Shown one piece after another: positions 1 through 8,553 of a DNA stretch of 64,000 bases; the stretch's first letter is position 1, and every line of letters starts with the position of its first letter. A program made the translations under genes and the position numbers. The DNA lies in NCBI RefSeq assembly GCF_004341365.1, contig NZ_SLXH01000024.1:1-64000 (forward strand), given 5' to 3'. This stretch comes from Simplicispira metamorpha (lineage in GTDB: Bacteria > Pseudomonadota > Gammaproteobacteria > Burkholderiales > Burkholderiaceae_C). The notes beneath the pieces are model-generated. The model did no database searches. It saw only the letters and a program-made list of their open reading frames with translations, and was not told where the DNA came from.

Positions 1-106
1 TGATGACTTCGAATTGTGTATGGCTGATGTCGCTTGGATAGCTCTTTCTCATTTCCCGAGCTTCTCATGATCCCGGAAGACTTTGAACACGTTCTAAGGC
101 CAGCAC

Positions 107-616
107 ATGGCCAAACGACCGCTGCGCAAGACCAACCGCACCGTGCTCGTCGTGGTGGAAGGGGAGACGGAAGAAGCTTTTGTCGGCCATCTCAAAAGCC
201 TCTACTACCGCCGAGGGATGCAACTGTCCGTCAGCATCCGCAATGCCCACGGGCATGGCCCGCAAGGGGTGATTGACAAGCTGAAGTCGGTGGCGCAGAC
301 AGCCGACTTTGACCATCGGATTGCCGTGCTGGACGCCGATATTCCGCTCACGGCGGCAGAACAACAGTGGTTACAAAGCGCACAGGTCGAAACCATCGTT
401 TCTGTGCCCGCCATTGAGGCGACCTTGCTGGCGATTCTTGGCAAGCGCGCACCAACTGCCACCAACTTGTGCAAGAACGCGCTGCAAAAGCAGGCGCCGG
501 GAGATACGACAGAGGCCCGCTATTACGAGAAGCACTTCCAGCTCAGTTCCCTGGAGAAGGCGCGCAGCAAGGTACAGGTTCTTGACGCATTGATAGTGGC
601 AGTCAGTACAGAGTAG
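107..616 (+). CDS. RloB/TOPRIM-like protein
   Basis: A 169-residue protein whose N-terminus has a hydrophobic strand followed by VEGETEE (about residues 17-23), and later VLDADIP (about 74-80). This arrangement of a glutamate loop and a D-x-D after a strand is typical of TOPRIM-fold proteins of the RloB/DUF4276 type. In known loci these sit directly downstream of an AAA ATPase (RloA-like) and are suspected phage-defence or nuclease partners. The upstream partner would lie outside the window, so the pairing cannot be checked. The gene ends 15 bp before the convergent protease gene. Family assignment rests on motifs only. A degraded or truncated RloB is possible, since family members are often somewhat longer. 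Confidence 0.55.
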   Translation: MAKRPLRKTNRTVLVVVEGETEEAFVGHLKSLYYRRGMQLSVSIRNAHGHGPQGVIDKLKSVAQTADFDHRIAVLDADIPLTAAEQQWLQSAQVETIVSVPAIEATLLAILGKRAPTATNLCKNALQKQAPGDTTEARYYEKHFQLSSLEKARSKVQVLDALIVAVSTE

Positions 617-631
617 GTCAGAACCGCCCCA

Positions 632-1555
632 CTACCCCCGCGCCCGCGCCGCGTCATACAAGCCCTGCACCTTGGGCACGTTCTGCTCCAGCTCGCGGAT
701 GCGCTGGGGACCACTGGGGTGGGTCGATAAAAACGCCAGCCCGCTTTTGCCGCCGCTGGCCTCGCCCATCTTGCGCCACAGGCTCACGGCGGCGGCGGGG
801 TGGTACCCGGCGCGCGCAGCCAGCTCCAGGCCCACCAGATCGGCATCGCTCTCGTCGCTGCGGCTGAATTGCAGCGTCAAAAGTTGTCCGCCCAGGTTGG
901 CCGCCAGGTGGCCCAGGTCGCCCAGCCCCAGCAGCTGTGCGCCCAGGCGCAGGCCCAGGTTGGTGGCCTGGGTTTTGGCGATGCGCTCGCGGGCGTGCTC
1001 GCGCAGGGCGTGGGCCATTTCGTGGCCCATGACCATGGCGGCTTCGTCATCGGTCAGGCGCAGTTTGTCGAGGATGCCGGTGTAGAACACGATCTTGCCG
1101 CCGGGCATGCAAAAGGCGTTGATCTGCGGGCTGCCAATCAGGTTGACCTCCCAGCGCCAGTCGCGCACGCGGGGGTTCCAGGGCGCAGCAAACGGCACCA
1201 GGCGCTGGGCGATGGCGCGCAGGCGCTGCAACTGCGGGTGGTTGGCAGGGGCCAGGGCCTTTTGCGCGCGGGCCTGCTCCAGCATCTGGCTGTATTGCTG
1301 GGTGGCGGCGCCCTCCAGCGTCTCGGCGGGCACCAGACGGCGCATGACCGAGGCCGCGCCCACATCCACCTGCGCCAGCGCGGGCGCAGCGGCCAGCGCA
1401 CCGGCACTGAGCACAAAAGCGCGGCGCGCCGACCAGGGGCCGCGCGCGGCCATATCGGCGGCCACGGCAGAGGTGGCGCCGCCGCGCGCCAGGCAGGTGG
1501 TGGCGTCGGCGGCTGCACCAGTGGCGATCAAGGGGCGGGGGCAAAACAGGCACAT
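632..1555 (-). CDS. M48 family metalloprotease, exported
   Basis: A 307-residue zinc metalloprotease. The M48 signature HEMAH (about residues 178-182) is followed by ESDAD, whose glutamate (about 235) is the usual third zinc ligand. C-terminal THPSGPQR is also typical of the family. An arginine pair followed by a hydrophobic stretch ending in ALAQ looks like an export signal, so the enzyme probably acts in the periplasm on misfolded envelope proteins (BepA/LoiP-like role, inferred). The start at 1555 gives an MCxxC N-terminus, and a TATTAT hexamer lies 6 nt before this ATG, consistent with a leaderless message. The alternative is ATG 1453, just before the signal. It is divergent from the AmpG-type permease. 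Confidence 0.85.
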   Translation of the reverse strand: MCLFCPRPLIATGAAADATTCLARGGATSAVAADMAARGPWSARRAFVLSAGALAAAPALAQVDVGAASVMRRLVPAETLEGAATQQYSQMLEQARAQKALAPANHPQLQRLRAIAQRLVPFAAPWNPRVRDWRWEVNLIGSPQINAFCMPGGKIVFYTGILDKLRLTDDEAAMVMGHEMAHALREHARERIAKTQATNLGLRLGAQLLGLGDLGHLAANLGGQLLTLQFSRSDESDADLVGLELAARAGYHPAAAVSLWRKMGEASGGKSGLAFLSTHPSGPQRIRELEQNVPKVQGLYDAARARG

Positions 1556-1561
1556 GGGCCA

Positions 1562-1567
1562 ATAATA
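1562..1567 (-). promoter_or_regulatory. Candidate -10 hexamer (TATTAT), leaderless start of the M48 protease
   Basis: On the minus strand TATTAT is followed by six bases and then the ATG at 1555, which puts the expected transcription start at or next to the start codon. No clear -35 or Shine-Dalgarno sequence is visible. Confidence 0.35.
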
Positions 1568-1586
1568 GGCAAAAAGGATGCCTTCC

Positions 1587-2984
1587 ATGCCAGACCATTC
1601 CGCCAGCGCAGCCTCTGCCGCCGCTGCCACGGCCACCAGCCCCCTGCCGACCTCCACCACATCCACCGCCGCCCCCCACCCCCGCCCGCCCTGGCGCCAG
1701 ACGCTGCGCGTGTACCTGGAGCCCGCCAGCCTGCGCATGCTGACGCTGGGCTTTGCCGCCGGGTTGCCGCTGCTGCTGGTGCTGGGCACGCTGTCGTTCT
1801 GGCTGCGCGAGGCGGGCATTGACCGCACCACCATCGGCTACCTGAGCTGGGTGGGGCTGGCCTACGCCTTCAAGTGGGTCTGGTCGCCGCTGGTCGATCG
1901 CATGCCGCTGCCGCTGCTCACGCGCTGGCTGGGGCGGCGGCGCAGCTGGCTGCTGCTGTCGCAGCTGGCCATCATGGCGGGGCTGGCGGGCATGGCTTTC
2001 AACGACCCCCGGGTGGCGCTGGCGCCGGTGGTGTGGTGTGCGCTGGCCGTGGCGTTTGGCTCGGCCACGCAAGACATCGCGCTGGATGCGTTTCGCATCG
2101 AATCGGCCGACACCGACCACCAGGCCGCCCTGGCCGCCACCTACCAGACGGGCTACCGCCTGGCCATGATCTGGGCCGGTGCGGGCGTGCTGTGGGTGGC
2201 GGCGCGGGCCGAAGTGAGCGGCGCCAGCGGCTACCAGCACGGCGCCTGGCAAACGGCCTACCTGATCATGGCCGCCTCCATGCTGGTGGGCACGCTCACC
2301 GTGCTGCTGTCCAAAGAGCCCGTGCAGCGCCCGCTGGCGCCGTCGCGCAACCTGATGGAGTGGCTGCGCGGCGCGCTGATTGATCCGTTTGCCGACTTTT
2401 TGACGCGCTACCGCTGGCAGGCCGTGCTCATCCTGGCGCTGATTGCGGTGTACCGCATCAGCGATGTGGTGATGGGCATCATGGCCAACCCGTTTTATGT
2501 GGACATGGGCTACACCAAGGACGAAGTGGCCGCCGTCACCAAGGTGTATGGCGTGGTCATGACGCTGGTGGGCGCCTTTGTGGGCGGGGCGCTGGCCATG
2601 CGCCTGGGCGTGATGCGCGTGCTGATGCTGGGCGCCGTGCTCAGCGCGGCCAGCAACCTGCTGTTTGCCTGGCTGGGCACGCGCGGCCACGATGTGACGG
2701 GGCTGATCTTTGTCATCTCTGCCGACAACCTGGCCGGGGGCATCGCCTCAGCGGCGTTCATCGCCTATCTGTCGGGGCTGACCAATGTGCAGTACTCGGC
2801 CACGCAGTACGCGCTGTTCAGCTCCATGATGCTGCTGCTGCCCAAATGGCTGGCGGGTTTCTCCGGGCGCTTTGTCGACGCCTACGGCTACCCCGAGTTT
2901 TTTATCAGCACCGCCTTGCTGGGCCTGCCGGTGCTGGTGCTGGTGGCGGTGGTTTCCAGAATGAAATCAGCCCCTAAGCCTTGA
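1587..2984 (+). CDS. ampG: AmpG-type muropeptide permease (MFS)
   Basis: A 465-residue multi-span membrane protein of the AmpG branch of the MFS. Family features include the stretch SLRMLTLGFAAGLPLLLV, the charged loop WSPLVDR after the second span, and ATQDIALDAFRIE in the fourth-fifth span region. AmpG imports anhydromuropeptides from the periplasm for peptidoglycan recycling and can feed AmpR-controlled beta-lactamase induction. No ampC/ampR is visible here. ATG 1587 is preferred over ATG 1578 because AAGGA lies 8 nt upstream of it. The last codons and the stop fall in a copy of the interspersed repeat (2964-3020). Confidence 0.85.
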   Translation: MPDHSASAASAAAATATSPLPTSTTSTAAPHPRPPWRQTLRVYLEPASLRMLTLGFAAGLPLLLVLGTLSFWLREAGIDRTTIGYLSWVGLAYAFKWVWSPLVDRMPLPLLTRWLGRRRSWLLLSQLAIMAGLAGMAFNDPRVALAPVVWCALAVAFGSATQDIALDAFRIESADTDHQAALAATYQTGYRLAMIWAGAGVLWVAARAEVSGASGYQHGAWQTAYLIMAASMLVGTLTVLLSKEPVQRPLAPSRNLMEWLRGALIDPFADFLTRYRWQAVLILALIAVYRISDVVMGIMANPFYVDMGYTKDEVAAVTKVYGVVMTLVGAFVGGALAMRLGVMRVLMLGAVLSAASNLLFAWLGTRGHDVTGLIFVISADNLAGGIASAAFIAYLSGLTNVQYSATQYALFSSMMLLLPKWLAGFSGRFVDAYGYPEFFISTALLGLPVLVLVAVVSRMKSAPKP

Positions 2985-3020
2985 TGAGTGTGCGCTAACA
3001 GCTATGATTTTTGGAGTAAA
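2964..3020 (-). repeat. Interspersed repeat, copy 1 (degenerate)
   Basis: Read on the minus strand this has the family features: a T/A-rich start, ATAGCTGTTAGCGC, a variable centre and a GGCTTAGGGGC-like end. It overlaps the 3' end of the ampG-like gene and supplies its stop codon. Confidence 0.55.
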
Positions 3021-3170
3021 CCAGCGGCACAGTCACCGTGCCAGCGCCGCTGGTTTACCCCAGCTTTACGGCCACTTCAACGCTGCGAGATGCGCAGGTG
3101 CCACCATCGGGTCGGCACAGCACCTTCGCTGGGTGATCTTGCCCCCTTCTCTTGACCATTTGGGCCTGCC

Positions 3171-3887
3171 ATGACCGCACAACTGCTGATGATTGAAGAC
3201 GACACCCGCCTGGCGCAGATGGTGGGCGAATACCTGGGCCAGTCGGGCATGCAGGTGGCGCACTGCGGCGATGGGGGCAGCGGCCTGGCGCAGTTGCAGA
3301 GCCAGGGCGGCGCGCCGCTGCCCGATCTGGTCATCCTGGATTTGATGCTGCCCGACATGGACGGGCTGGACGTGTGCCGCCGCATCCGCGCCCTGCCCGG
3401 CCCGGCGGCGCGCGTGCCGGTGCTGATGCTCACGGCCAAGGGCGACCCCATGGACCGCATCATCGGCCTGGAACTCGGCGCCGACGACTACCTGCCCAAA
3501 CCCTTTGAGCCGCGCGAGCTGCTGGCGCGCATCCGCGCCATCCTGCGCCGGCGCGAGGGCGGCCCCGCCCCGGCCGCCCAGCTGATGCGCTTTGGCACGC
3601 TGGAGATTGACCGCGACGCGCGCACCGTCACCGTGGCGGGCCAGCCCGCTGAACTAACCTCTTACCAATTCGACCTGCTGGTGGCCATGGCCGAGCGCGC
3701 GGGCCGCGTGCTCACGCGCGACCAGATCATGGAGGCCGTGCGTGGGCGCGAGCTGGAGGCCTTTGACCGCTCCATCGACGTCCACATGGGCCGCATCCGC
3801 GCCGCCATCGAGCAGGACGCCAAAAACCCGCGCCGCATCCTCACCGTGCGCGGCGTGGGCTACGTGTTTGCCAAGCAGCAGGATTGA
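3171..3887 (+). CDS. OmpR-family response regulator
   Basis: A 238-residue regulator with an N-terminal receiver domain (acidic pair D10-D11, phospho-acceptor D57 in LDLMLPDMDG, conserved KPFE) and a C-terminal winged-helix DNA-binding domain ending in RGVGYVF, as in OmpR/PhoB regulators. It is followed 128 bp later by a histidine kinase on the same strand, presumably its partner. The closest architecture is RstA/OmpR-like. The signal and regulon cannot be read from the sequence. Confidence 0.9.
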   Translation: MTAQLLMIEDDTRLAQMVGEYLGQSGMQVAHCGDGGSGLAQLQSQGGAPLPDLVILDLMLPDMDGLDVCRRIRALPGPAARVPVLMLTAKGDPMDRIIGLELGADDYLPKPFEPRELLARIRAILRRREGGPAPAAQLMRFGTLEIDRDARTVTVAGQPAELTSYQFDLLVAMAERAGRVLTRDQIMEAVRGRELEAFDRSIDVHMGRIRAAIEQDAKNPRRILTVRGVGYVFAKQQD

Positions 3888-4015
3888 CGTGACACAACCC
3901 CCTGTGGCGCTGCGCGCCTCCGTACTGCCACCAGAGGCGGCGGCCCTTGCATGGCGGCCCTGGCGGGGGCTGCGCCAGCTGCACCTGCCCAATTTTCAGG
4001 GCGCAGGGCATGGCG

Positions 4016-5269
4016 ATGTTTGATCTTTTCTCGCGCCGCCTGTACCTGCGCATCTGGCTGGCGGTGGTGGGCGGCGTGGCCGTGCTGACGCTGGTGGTGG
4101 GCTGGGCCTGGCGCATTGCCGCCGAACAAAACGCCCAGCAGGCGGCCACACCACCGCCGCGCGAAATCGTGCTGCGCGACGCCCAGGGCCAGCCCCTGGT
4201 GGCCGGGCTGGCCACGCGCGTGCCCGGCCCACCCGGCGAGGGGCTGGAGCTGCGCATCGAGGCCCCCGACGGCCAGACCTACCGCTTGCAAATGGCCCCG
4301 CGCCCGCCGCGCAGCGAGCGCCCCGGCGGCGGCCCGGGACACCGCGCCGATGCCGCCTTCTGGACACGCCCGCCCTTTGGTTTTGTCTGGATGCTGGGCC
4401 TGGTCGGGCTGGCCGTGGCGGTGGGCGTGTTCCCCATCATCCGGCGCCTGTTCTCGCGCCTGGAGGTGCTGCAACGCAGCGTGCAGCGCTTTGGCGAAGG
4501 CGACCTGGCCGCGCGCGTGCCCGTGCAAGGCCACGATGAAGTGGCTGACCTGTCGCGCCAGTTCAACGCAGCGGCGGCGCGCATCGAGGCGCTGGTGCAG
4601 TCGCACAAATCGCTGCTGGCCAACGCCTCGCACGAGCTGCGCTCGCCGCTGACGCGCATCCGCATGGGGCTGGAACTCATGGGCGGCGAGCAGCCCTCGG
4701 CCAACTTTCGCGCCGAAATTTTGCGCAACATTGCCGAACTCGACCAGCTGGTGGACGAGATTTTGCTGGCCAGCCGCCTGGATGCGCGCGAGGCCGATGT
4801 GGGCACCATCGAACTGGTGGACTTGGTGGGCCTGGCCGCCGAAGAATGCGCCCGCGTCGATGCCGACCTGGACGCCAGCGCCGACGCGCTGGAGGTGGCG
4901 GGTGTAGCCAAGCTCTTGCGCAGGGCGCTGCGCAACCTGCTGGAAAACGCCCGCCGCTACAGCCAGGGCGACATCACCGTGGCCCTGCGCCGCAGCGGCG
5001 CCCTGGCCGAAGTGCGCGTGTACGACCACGGTCCCGGCGTGCCCGAGGCCCTGCGCGAGCGCATTTTTGAGCCGTTTTACCGCCTGCCCGGCGCCAGCGA
5101 GCGCGCCGGTGGCGTGGGCCTGGGGCTGGCGCTGGTGCGCTCGATTGCGCAGCGCCACGGCGGCAGCGTGCACTGCGAAGACCGCGAAGGCGGCGGCGCC
5201 TGTTTTGTGCTGCGGCTGCCATTGCAGGCGGGGGCAGCGCCATTGCCGCCAGCATCCACTTCCATATAA
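4016..5269 (+). CDS. Sensor histidine kinase (partner of the OmpR-type regulator)
   Basis: A 417-residue membrane kinase with TM1 (about 12-31), a periplasmic region of about 90 residues rich in proline and arginine near its end, TM2 (about 122-142), a HAMP linker, the HisKA motif SHELRSPL with H206, then N-box NLLENARR and the G-box GVGLGLAL of the ATPase domain. It should autophosphorylate and pass phosphate to the regulator just upstream. ATG 4016 is preferred (AGGG about 8 nt upstream); in-frame ATG 4010 is nearly as good. The sensor loop resembles no ligand domain that I recognise. Confidence 0.88.
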   Translation: MFDLFSRRLYLRIWLAVVGGVAVLTLVVGWAWRIAAEQNAQQAATPPPREIVLRDAQGQPLVAGLATRVPGPPGEGLELRIEAPDGQTYRLQMAPRPPRSERPGGGPGHRADAAFWTRPPFGFVWMLGLVGLAVAVGVFPIIRRLFSRLEVLQRSVQRFGEGDLAARVPVQGHDEVADLSRQFNAAAARIEALVQSHKSLLANASHELRSPLTRIRMGLELMGGEQPSANFRAEILRNIAELDQLVDEILLASRLDAREADVGTIELVDLVGLAAEECARVDADLDASADALEVAGVAKLLRRALRNLLENARRYSQGDITVALRRSGALAEVRVYDHGPGVPEALRERIFEPFYRLPGASERAGGVGLGLALVRSIAQRHGGSVHCEDREGGGACFVLRLPLQAGAAPLPPASTSI

Positions 5270-5272
5270 GCC

Positions 5273-5335
5273 AAAACAGCCCCTGAGGCTTATGCAATAA
5301 GCGCAAGCAGCTATTATTTTTATAGCTTTTTTGCC
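5273..5335 (-). repeat. Interspersed repeat, copy 2
   Basis: In minus orientation this reads as an A/T-rich arm with AAAAAAGCTATAAAAATAAT, then AGCTGCTTGCGCTTAT and a CCTCAGGGGC-like end. It fills the gap between the kinase and the convergent LysR gene and supplies the last codons and stop of the LysR gene. Confidence 0.7.
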
Positions 5336-6180
5336 ACACCCTCTGGCGGAATCAGGCCCAGACAAGCGCGCAGCGCTGCCAGCGCTGGAGAGCAGCCATC
5401 GCTGTGGCTGACCAGCCAGGTGGTCTGGCGCGCATAGACCGGGGGCAAGTCGTGAACCACCACAGCGCTGGTATCGCACAGCGCCAGCACCGAGCGCGGC
5501 AGCAACCCGACGCCCATGCCAGCGGCCACGGAAGCCAGCAGCGCGTGGTAAGAACCAATCTCCACCACCGCGCCCCACCTTTGCGCCTGCGCCGCGCCCC
5601 AGGCCTGGGCCACGGCACGGTAGGCGCAACCGGCACTGAACGTGACCAGGGCGTGCTGGCCCCCGGCATGCAGGGGCGCCACCTGCACCAACTCTTCTTC
5701 AAAAACAGCCTGCCAGTGCAGCGTGGACGGAGGGTGCTGCGGGCCTGCCACCAGCACTGCATCGAAATCACCGCGCGCCAGCCCGTCCAGCAAGGCCGCG
5801 CTGGTGCCCGTGCGCAACACCAGTTGCAGGCGCGGGCAGCTCTGGCGCAGTTGCACCAGCGGCAGGGGCAGGCGCGCGGCAGCGGTGCTCTCCATGGCGC
5901 CCAGGCGCAGCAATCCGGCCCCGGCGCCCGGCGCCAATTCCGCGCGCAGGCGATCCATATCGCGCACCAGCGCGGCGCTGCGCTCGTACAGGTGGCGCCC
6001 CTCGGGTGTCAGGCGCAGGTGCTTGCCTGTGCGCTCGAACAACGCGCTGCCCAGCCGCTGCTCTAGCGCCGCCAACCGCGCCGACACACTCGACTGCACG
6101 CGGTGCAGGTGCCTGGCCGCCGCCGTGACACCGCCGTGATCGACCACCGCGCGAAAGGTTTGCAAATCGACAAAATCCAC
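5320..6180 (-). CDS. LysR-family transcriptional regulator
   Basis: A 286-residue LysR regulator. The N-terminal winged helix (residues 1-60) has the usual pattern ending in SSVSARLAALEQRLG, followed by a periplasmic-binding-protein-like effector domain. GTG 6180 is chosen because GGGAGG lies a few bases upstream and the peptide then begins VDFVDLQTF as expected for the family. It is divergent from the nitronate monooxygenase gene with an 81-bp gap, so that gene is the likely target. The last residues (AKKL) are encoded by the interspersed repeat. Confidence 0.88.
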   Translation of the reverse strand: MDFVDLQTFRAVVDHGGVTAAARHLHRVQSSVSARLAALEQRLGSALFERTGKHLRLTPEGRHLYERSAALVRDMDRLRAELAPGAGAGLLRLGAMESTAAARLPLPLVQLRQSCPRLQLVLRTGTSAALLDGLARGDFDAVLVAGPQHPPSTLHWQAVFEEELVQVAPLHAGGQHALVTFSAGCAYRAVAQAWGAAQAQRWGAVVEIGSYHALLASVAAGMGVGLLPRSVLALCDTSAVVVHDLPPVYARQTTWLVSHSDGCSPALAALRACLGLIPPEGVAKKL

Positions 6181-6261
6181 CAAAACCCTCCCAATCCATC
6201 GGCTACAGCGATGGAAACCATCCATCTTATGCGTTGGACACGCCCGCAGGGCACCAAGACA

Positions 6262-7272
6262 ATGGCCTCCATGACACACCTTCAACACTCCCGTTTTTCT
6301 GCCCGTTTTGGCCTGACCACCCCGGTGGCACTGGCCCCCATGGCCCTGGCCTCCGGTGGCGCGCTGGCGGCAGCCTGCGCCCGCGCCGGTGCCCTGGGGC
6401 TGGTGGGCGGCGGCTATGGCGACCTGGCCTGGACGCAGCGCGAATACCAGCTGGCACTGCAAGCCGCCGACACTGGCCGCATCGGCTGCGGCTTCATCAC
6501 CTGGAAGCTCGACGAGGATGCCTCGGCCCTCGACTGGGTGCTGGACTTGCCCGCCGCGCAGCGCCCGCGCGCGGTGATGCTCTCGTTTGGCGACCCGCGC
6601 CCCTACGGCGCACGCATTGCCGCCAGCGGCGCGGCGCTGATCTGCCAGGTGCAGTGCATGGCACAAGTACCGCAGGCGATAGAGGCCGGGGCCAGCGCCA
6701 TCGTGGCGCAAGGCGCCGAAGCAGGTGGCCACGGCATGGATGCGCTCCATGGCCGCGCCACGCTCACCTTCGTGCCCGAGCTGGCCGACTGGCTGGCCGC
6801 GCACAGCCCCGACACCCTGCTGCTGGCCGCTGGCGGCATTGCCGATGGCCGCACGCTGGCGGCGGCGCTGGTGCTGGGCGCTGATGGCGTGCTGGTCGGA
6901 TCGCGCCTGTGGGCCACGCAAGAGAGCCTGGCACCGGCAGGCGCCAAGGCGCTGGCCGTGCAAACCGATGGCGATGGCACGGCACGCACGGCCATTTTTG
7001 ACATCCTGCGGCGCAAGAACTGGCCCGCGCCCTACGACTTCCGCGCCATCCGCAACCCGCTGCACCGACAGTGGGAGGGCCGCATCGACGCCCTGCGCGC
7101 TGCCCCCGAGGAGGCGCGCGCTGCCTACGATGCGGGCGTGGCAGCGGGTGATTTCAGCGCCGCCCACGCCACCGCAGGCGAGGCCGTGGGCCTGATCCAC
7201 GATCTGCCCGGCGCCGCCGAGCTGATCGCCCGCATGGACGCGCAGGCCCGGGCACGGCTGGCGCCGCGTTGA
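6262..7272 (+). CDS. Nitronate monooxygenase family protein
   Basis: A 336-residue FMN-dependent TIM-barrel enzyme of the nitronate monooxygenase/2-nitropropane dioxygenase family. Seen are the N-terminal FGLTTPVALAPMA, the phosphate-binding QGAEAGGHG near residues 153-161 with its conserved histidine, and LLAAGGIADGR and GADGVLVGSR in the C-terminal half. The family oxidises alkyl nitronates such as propionate-3-nitronate. The related FabK has similar motifs but usually a different N-terminal pattern. ATG 6262 is used; ATG 6271 is possible. The divergent LysR gene is a plausible regulator. Confidence 0.85.
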   Translation: MASMTHLQHSRFSARFGLTTPVALAPMALASGGALAAACARAGALGLVGGGYGDLAWTQREYQLALQAADTGRIGCGFITWKLDEDASALDWVLDLPAAQRPRAVMLSFGDPRPYGARIAASGAALICQVQCMAQVPQAIEAGASAIVAQGAEAGGHGMDALHGRATLTFVPELADWLAAHSPDTLLLAAGGIADGRTLAAALVLGADGVLVGSRLWATQESLAPAGAKALAVQTDGDGTARTAIFDILRRKNWPAPYDFRAIRNPLHRQWEGRIDALRAAPEEARAAYDAGVAAGDFSAAHATAGEAVGLIHDLPGAAELIARMDAQARARLAPR

Positions 7273-7275
7273 GGC

Positions 7276-8553
7276 TCAGGTACGCAGGCGGCCCCGGTCT
7301 GGCGCATGGGCGCAGGGCGCGTACAGCGCCGCAAACACCAGCATCACCATGAACAAATAGAACATGTTGCCGCTGTTGTGCGCCAGAAAAGCCTGCGTCA
7401 GGCCAAAGCCCAGGTAGAGCACGGGCAGCGCCAGCCCCACCAGGCGCAGCGCCAGTGCGGTGCCTTCAGGGCGATGCAAGTCAGCCGCCAGGCGCCGCCG
7501 GGTGGGCCAGAAAATGGCCCACGGCACGGCATACAGCACCAGCAAAGCGAGCACACCGGGCAGGCCGCGCTTGGCAAACAAGTCCAGCGCTTCGTTGTGG
7601 CCGTGGTCAAACTGCAATACGAAGGGATGGGCCTGTCCTGCGGCCACGCGGCGCTGTTTTTCCAGGACATAGCCGGTGCGGCCCCAGCCCGTCCAGGGCT
7701 TGTCCCAACCCATGGCCCACGCCAGACGCCAGTGGTCCAGGCGCTGGCCTACGGATGAGCCGGCCTGACCATGGCGGGCGTAATCAAGCACCTCGGCGCG
7801 CGCGGTGCCCCAGCGCTGCGACAGCTCGGGGCCTTGCAGCACCAGCGCAGCCGCAGCGGCCAGCGCGCACAAACCAGCGGCGCGCCACAGCGTGCGCCGG
7901 TGTCCCCAGCGCCACAGCAGCGCCAGCCACAGCGGCAAACTCAGGCCCAGCGCCAGCCAGCCGCCACGCGACATGGACAGCAACGAGCCCAGCAGCCCCA
8001 GCAACAGGCCCAGAGCCAATCCAGCCACGGCCCAGCGGCGCAGTACCCCGCCCATAGCGCACAACACCAGGCCACACATCACACCCAGCGCCAGGCTGAG
8101 GTTGCCGTATTGGATGGCGTTGGTGAAACCAGCCACGCGGCCCACGCCCAGCACATCGGCCTGGTACAAGGCCAGCAACCCGCTGCCCGTGGCGCCCACC
8201 GCCAGCCCCCACCACAGCGCGCGCGCAGGGGGCGGATACACCAGCAAGTAAAACAGACAAGGTACCGCCAGCAGGTATTTGCTGGCGCGGTCAAGGTGGC
8301 GCAGGCCGTGGCCAGCGTCCACGTCCAGCGCCCACACCAGCCCCATCAGGGTGATGGCAGCGACCAGTGCCCAAGCGCCTGTACGGGCCGCACCTGCGGG
8401 GCGGCGCCACCAGGCGGGCACCGTGGCCAGGCTGCACAACAGCAGCAGCACCGCGCCCCAGGAGTAGCCCGACGGCAACCACAGCGCCAGCCCCGGCACC
8501 ATGAAGGCGGCCACAGCGGTGAGCTGAGGCCAGAAAAGCGGATGGGCTTTCAA
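7276..8553 (-). CDS. O-antigen ligase/polymerase family membrane protein
   Basis: A 425-residue protein with about ten or more hydrophobic segments and a large hydrophilic loop containing GWGRTGYV and a nearby HNEALDLFAKRG. This layout, and MSRGGWLAL in the preceding span, are typical of the Wzy_C/WaaL family, which either joins undecaprenyl-linked O-antigen to lipid A-core in the periplasm or polymerises it. It overlaps the upstream glycosyltransferase by four bases (ATGA), so the two are co-translated. Ligase versus polymerase cannot be decided from the sequence, but the LPS-type glycosyltransferase partner favours ligase. Confidence 0.8.
   Translation of the reverse strand: MKAHPLFWPQLTAVAAFMVPGLALWLPSGYSWGAVLLLLCSLATVPAWWRRPAGAARTGAWALVAAITLMGLVWALDVDAGHGLRHLDRASKYLLAVPCLFYLLVYPPPARALWWGLAVGATGSGLLALYQADVLGVGRVAGFTNAIQYGNLSLALGVMCGLVLCAMGGVLRRWAVAGLALGLLLGLLGSLLSMSRGGWLALGLSLPLWLALLWRWGHRRTLWRAAGLCALAAAAALVLQGPELSQRWGTARAEVLDYARHGQAGSSVGQRLDHWRLAWAMGWDKPWTGWGRTGYVLEKQRRVAAGQAHPFVLQFDHGHNEALDLFAKRGLPGVLALLVLYAVPWAIFWPTRRRLAADLHRPEGTALALRLVGLALPVLYLGFGLTQAFLAHNSGNMFYLFMVMLVFAALYAPCAHAPDRGRLRT

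Noticed and set aside
2-70. Possible 3' end of an upstream gene (frame 2, TGA at 68-70)
   Set aside because: Only 22 codons are visible and they match nothing that I recognise.
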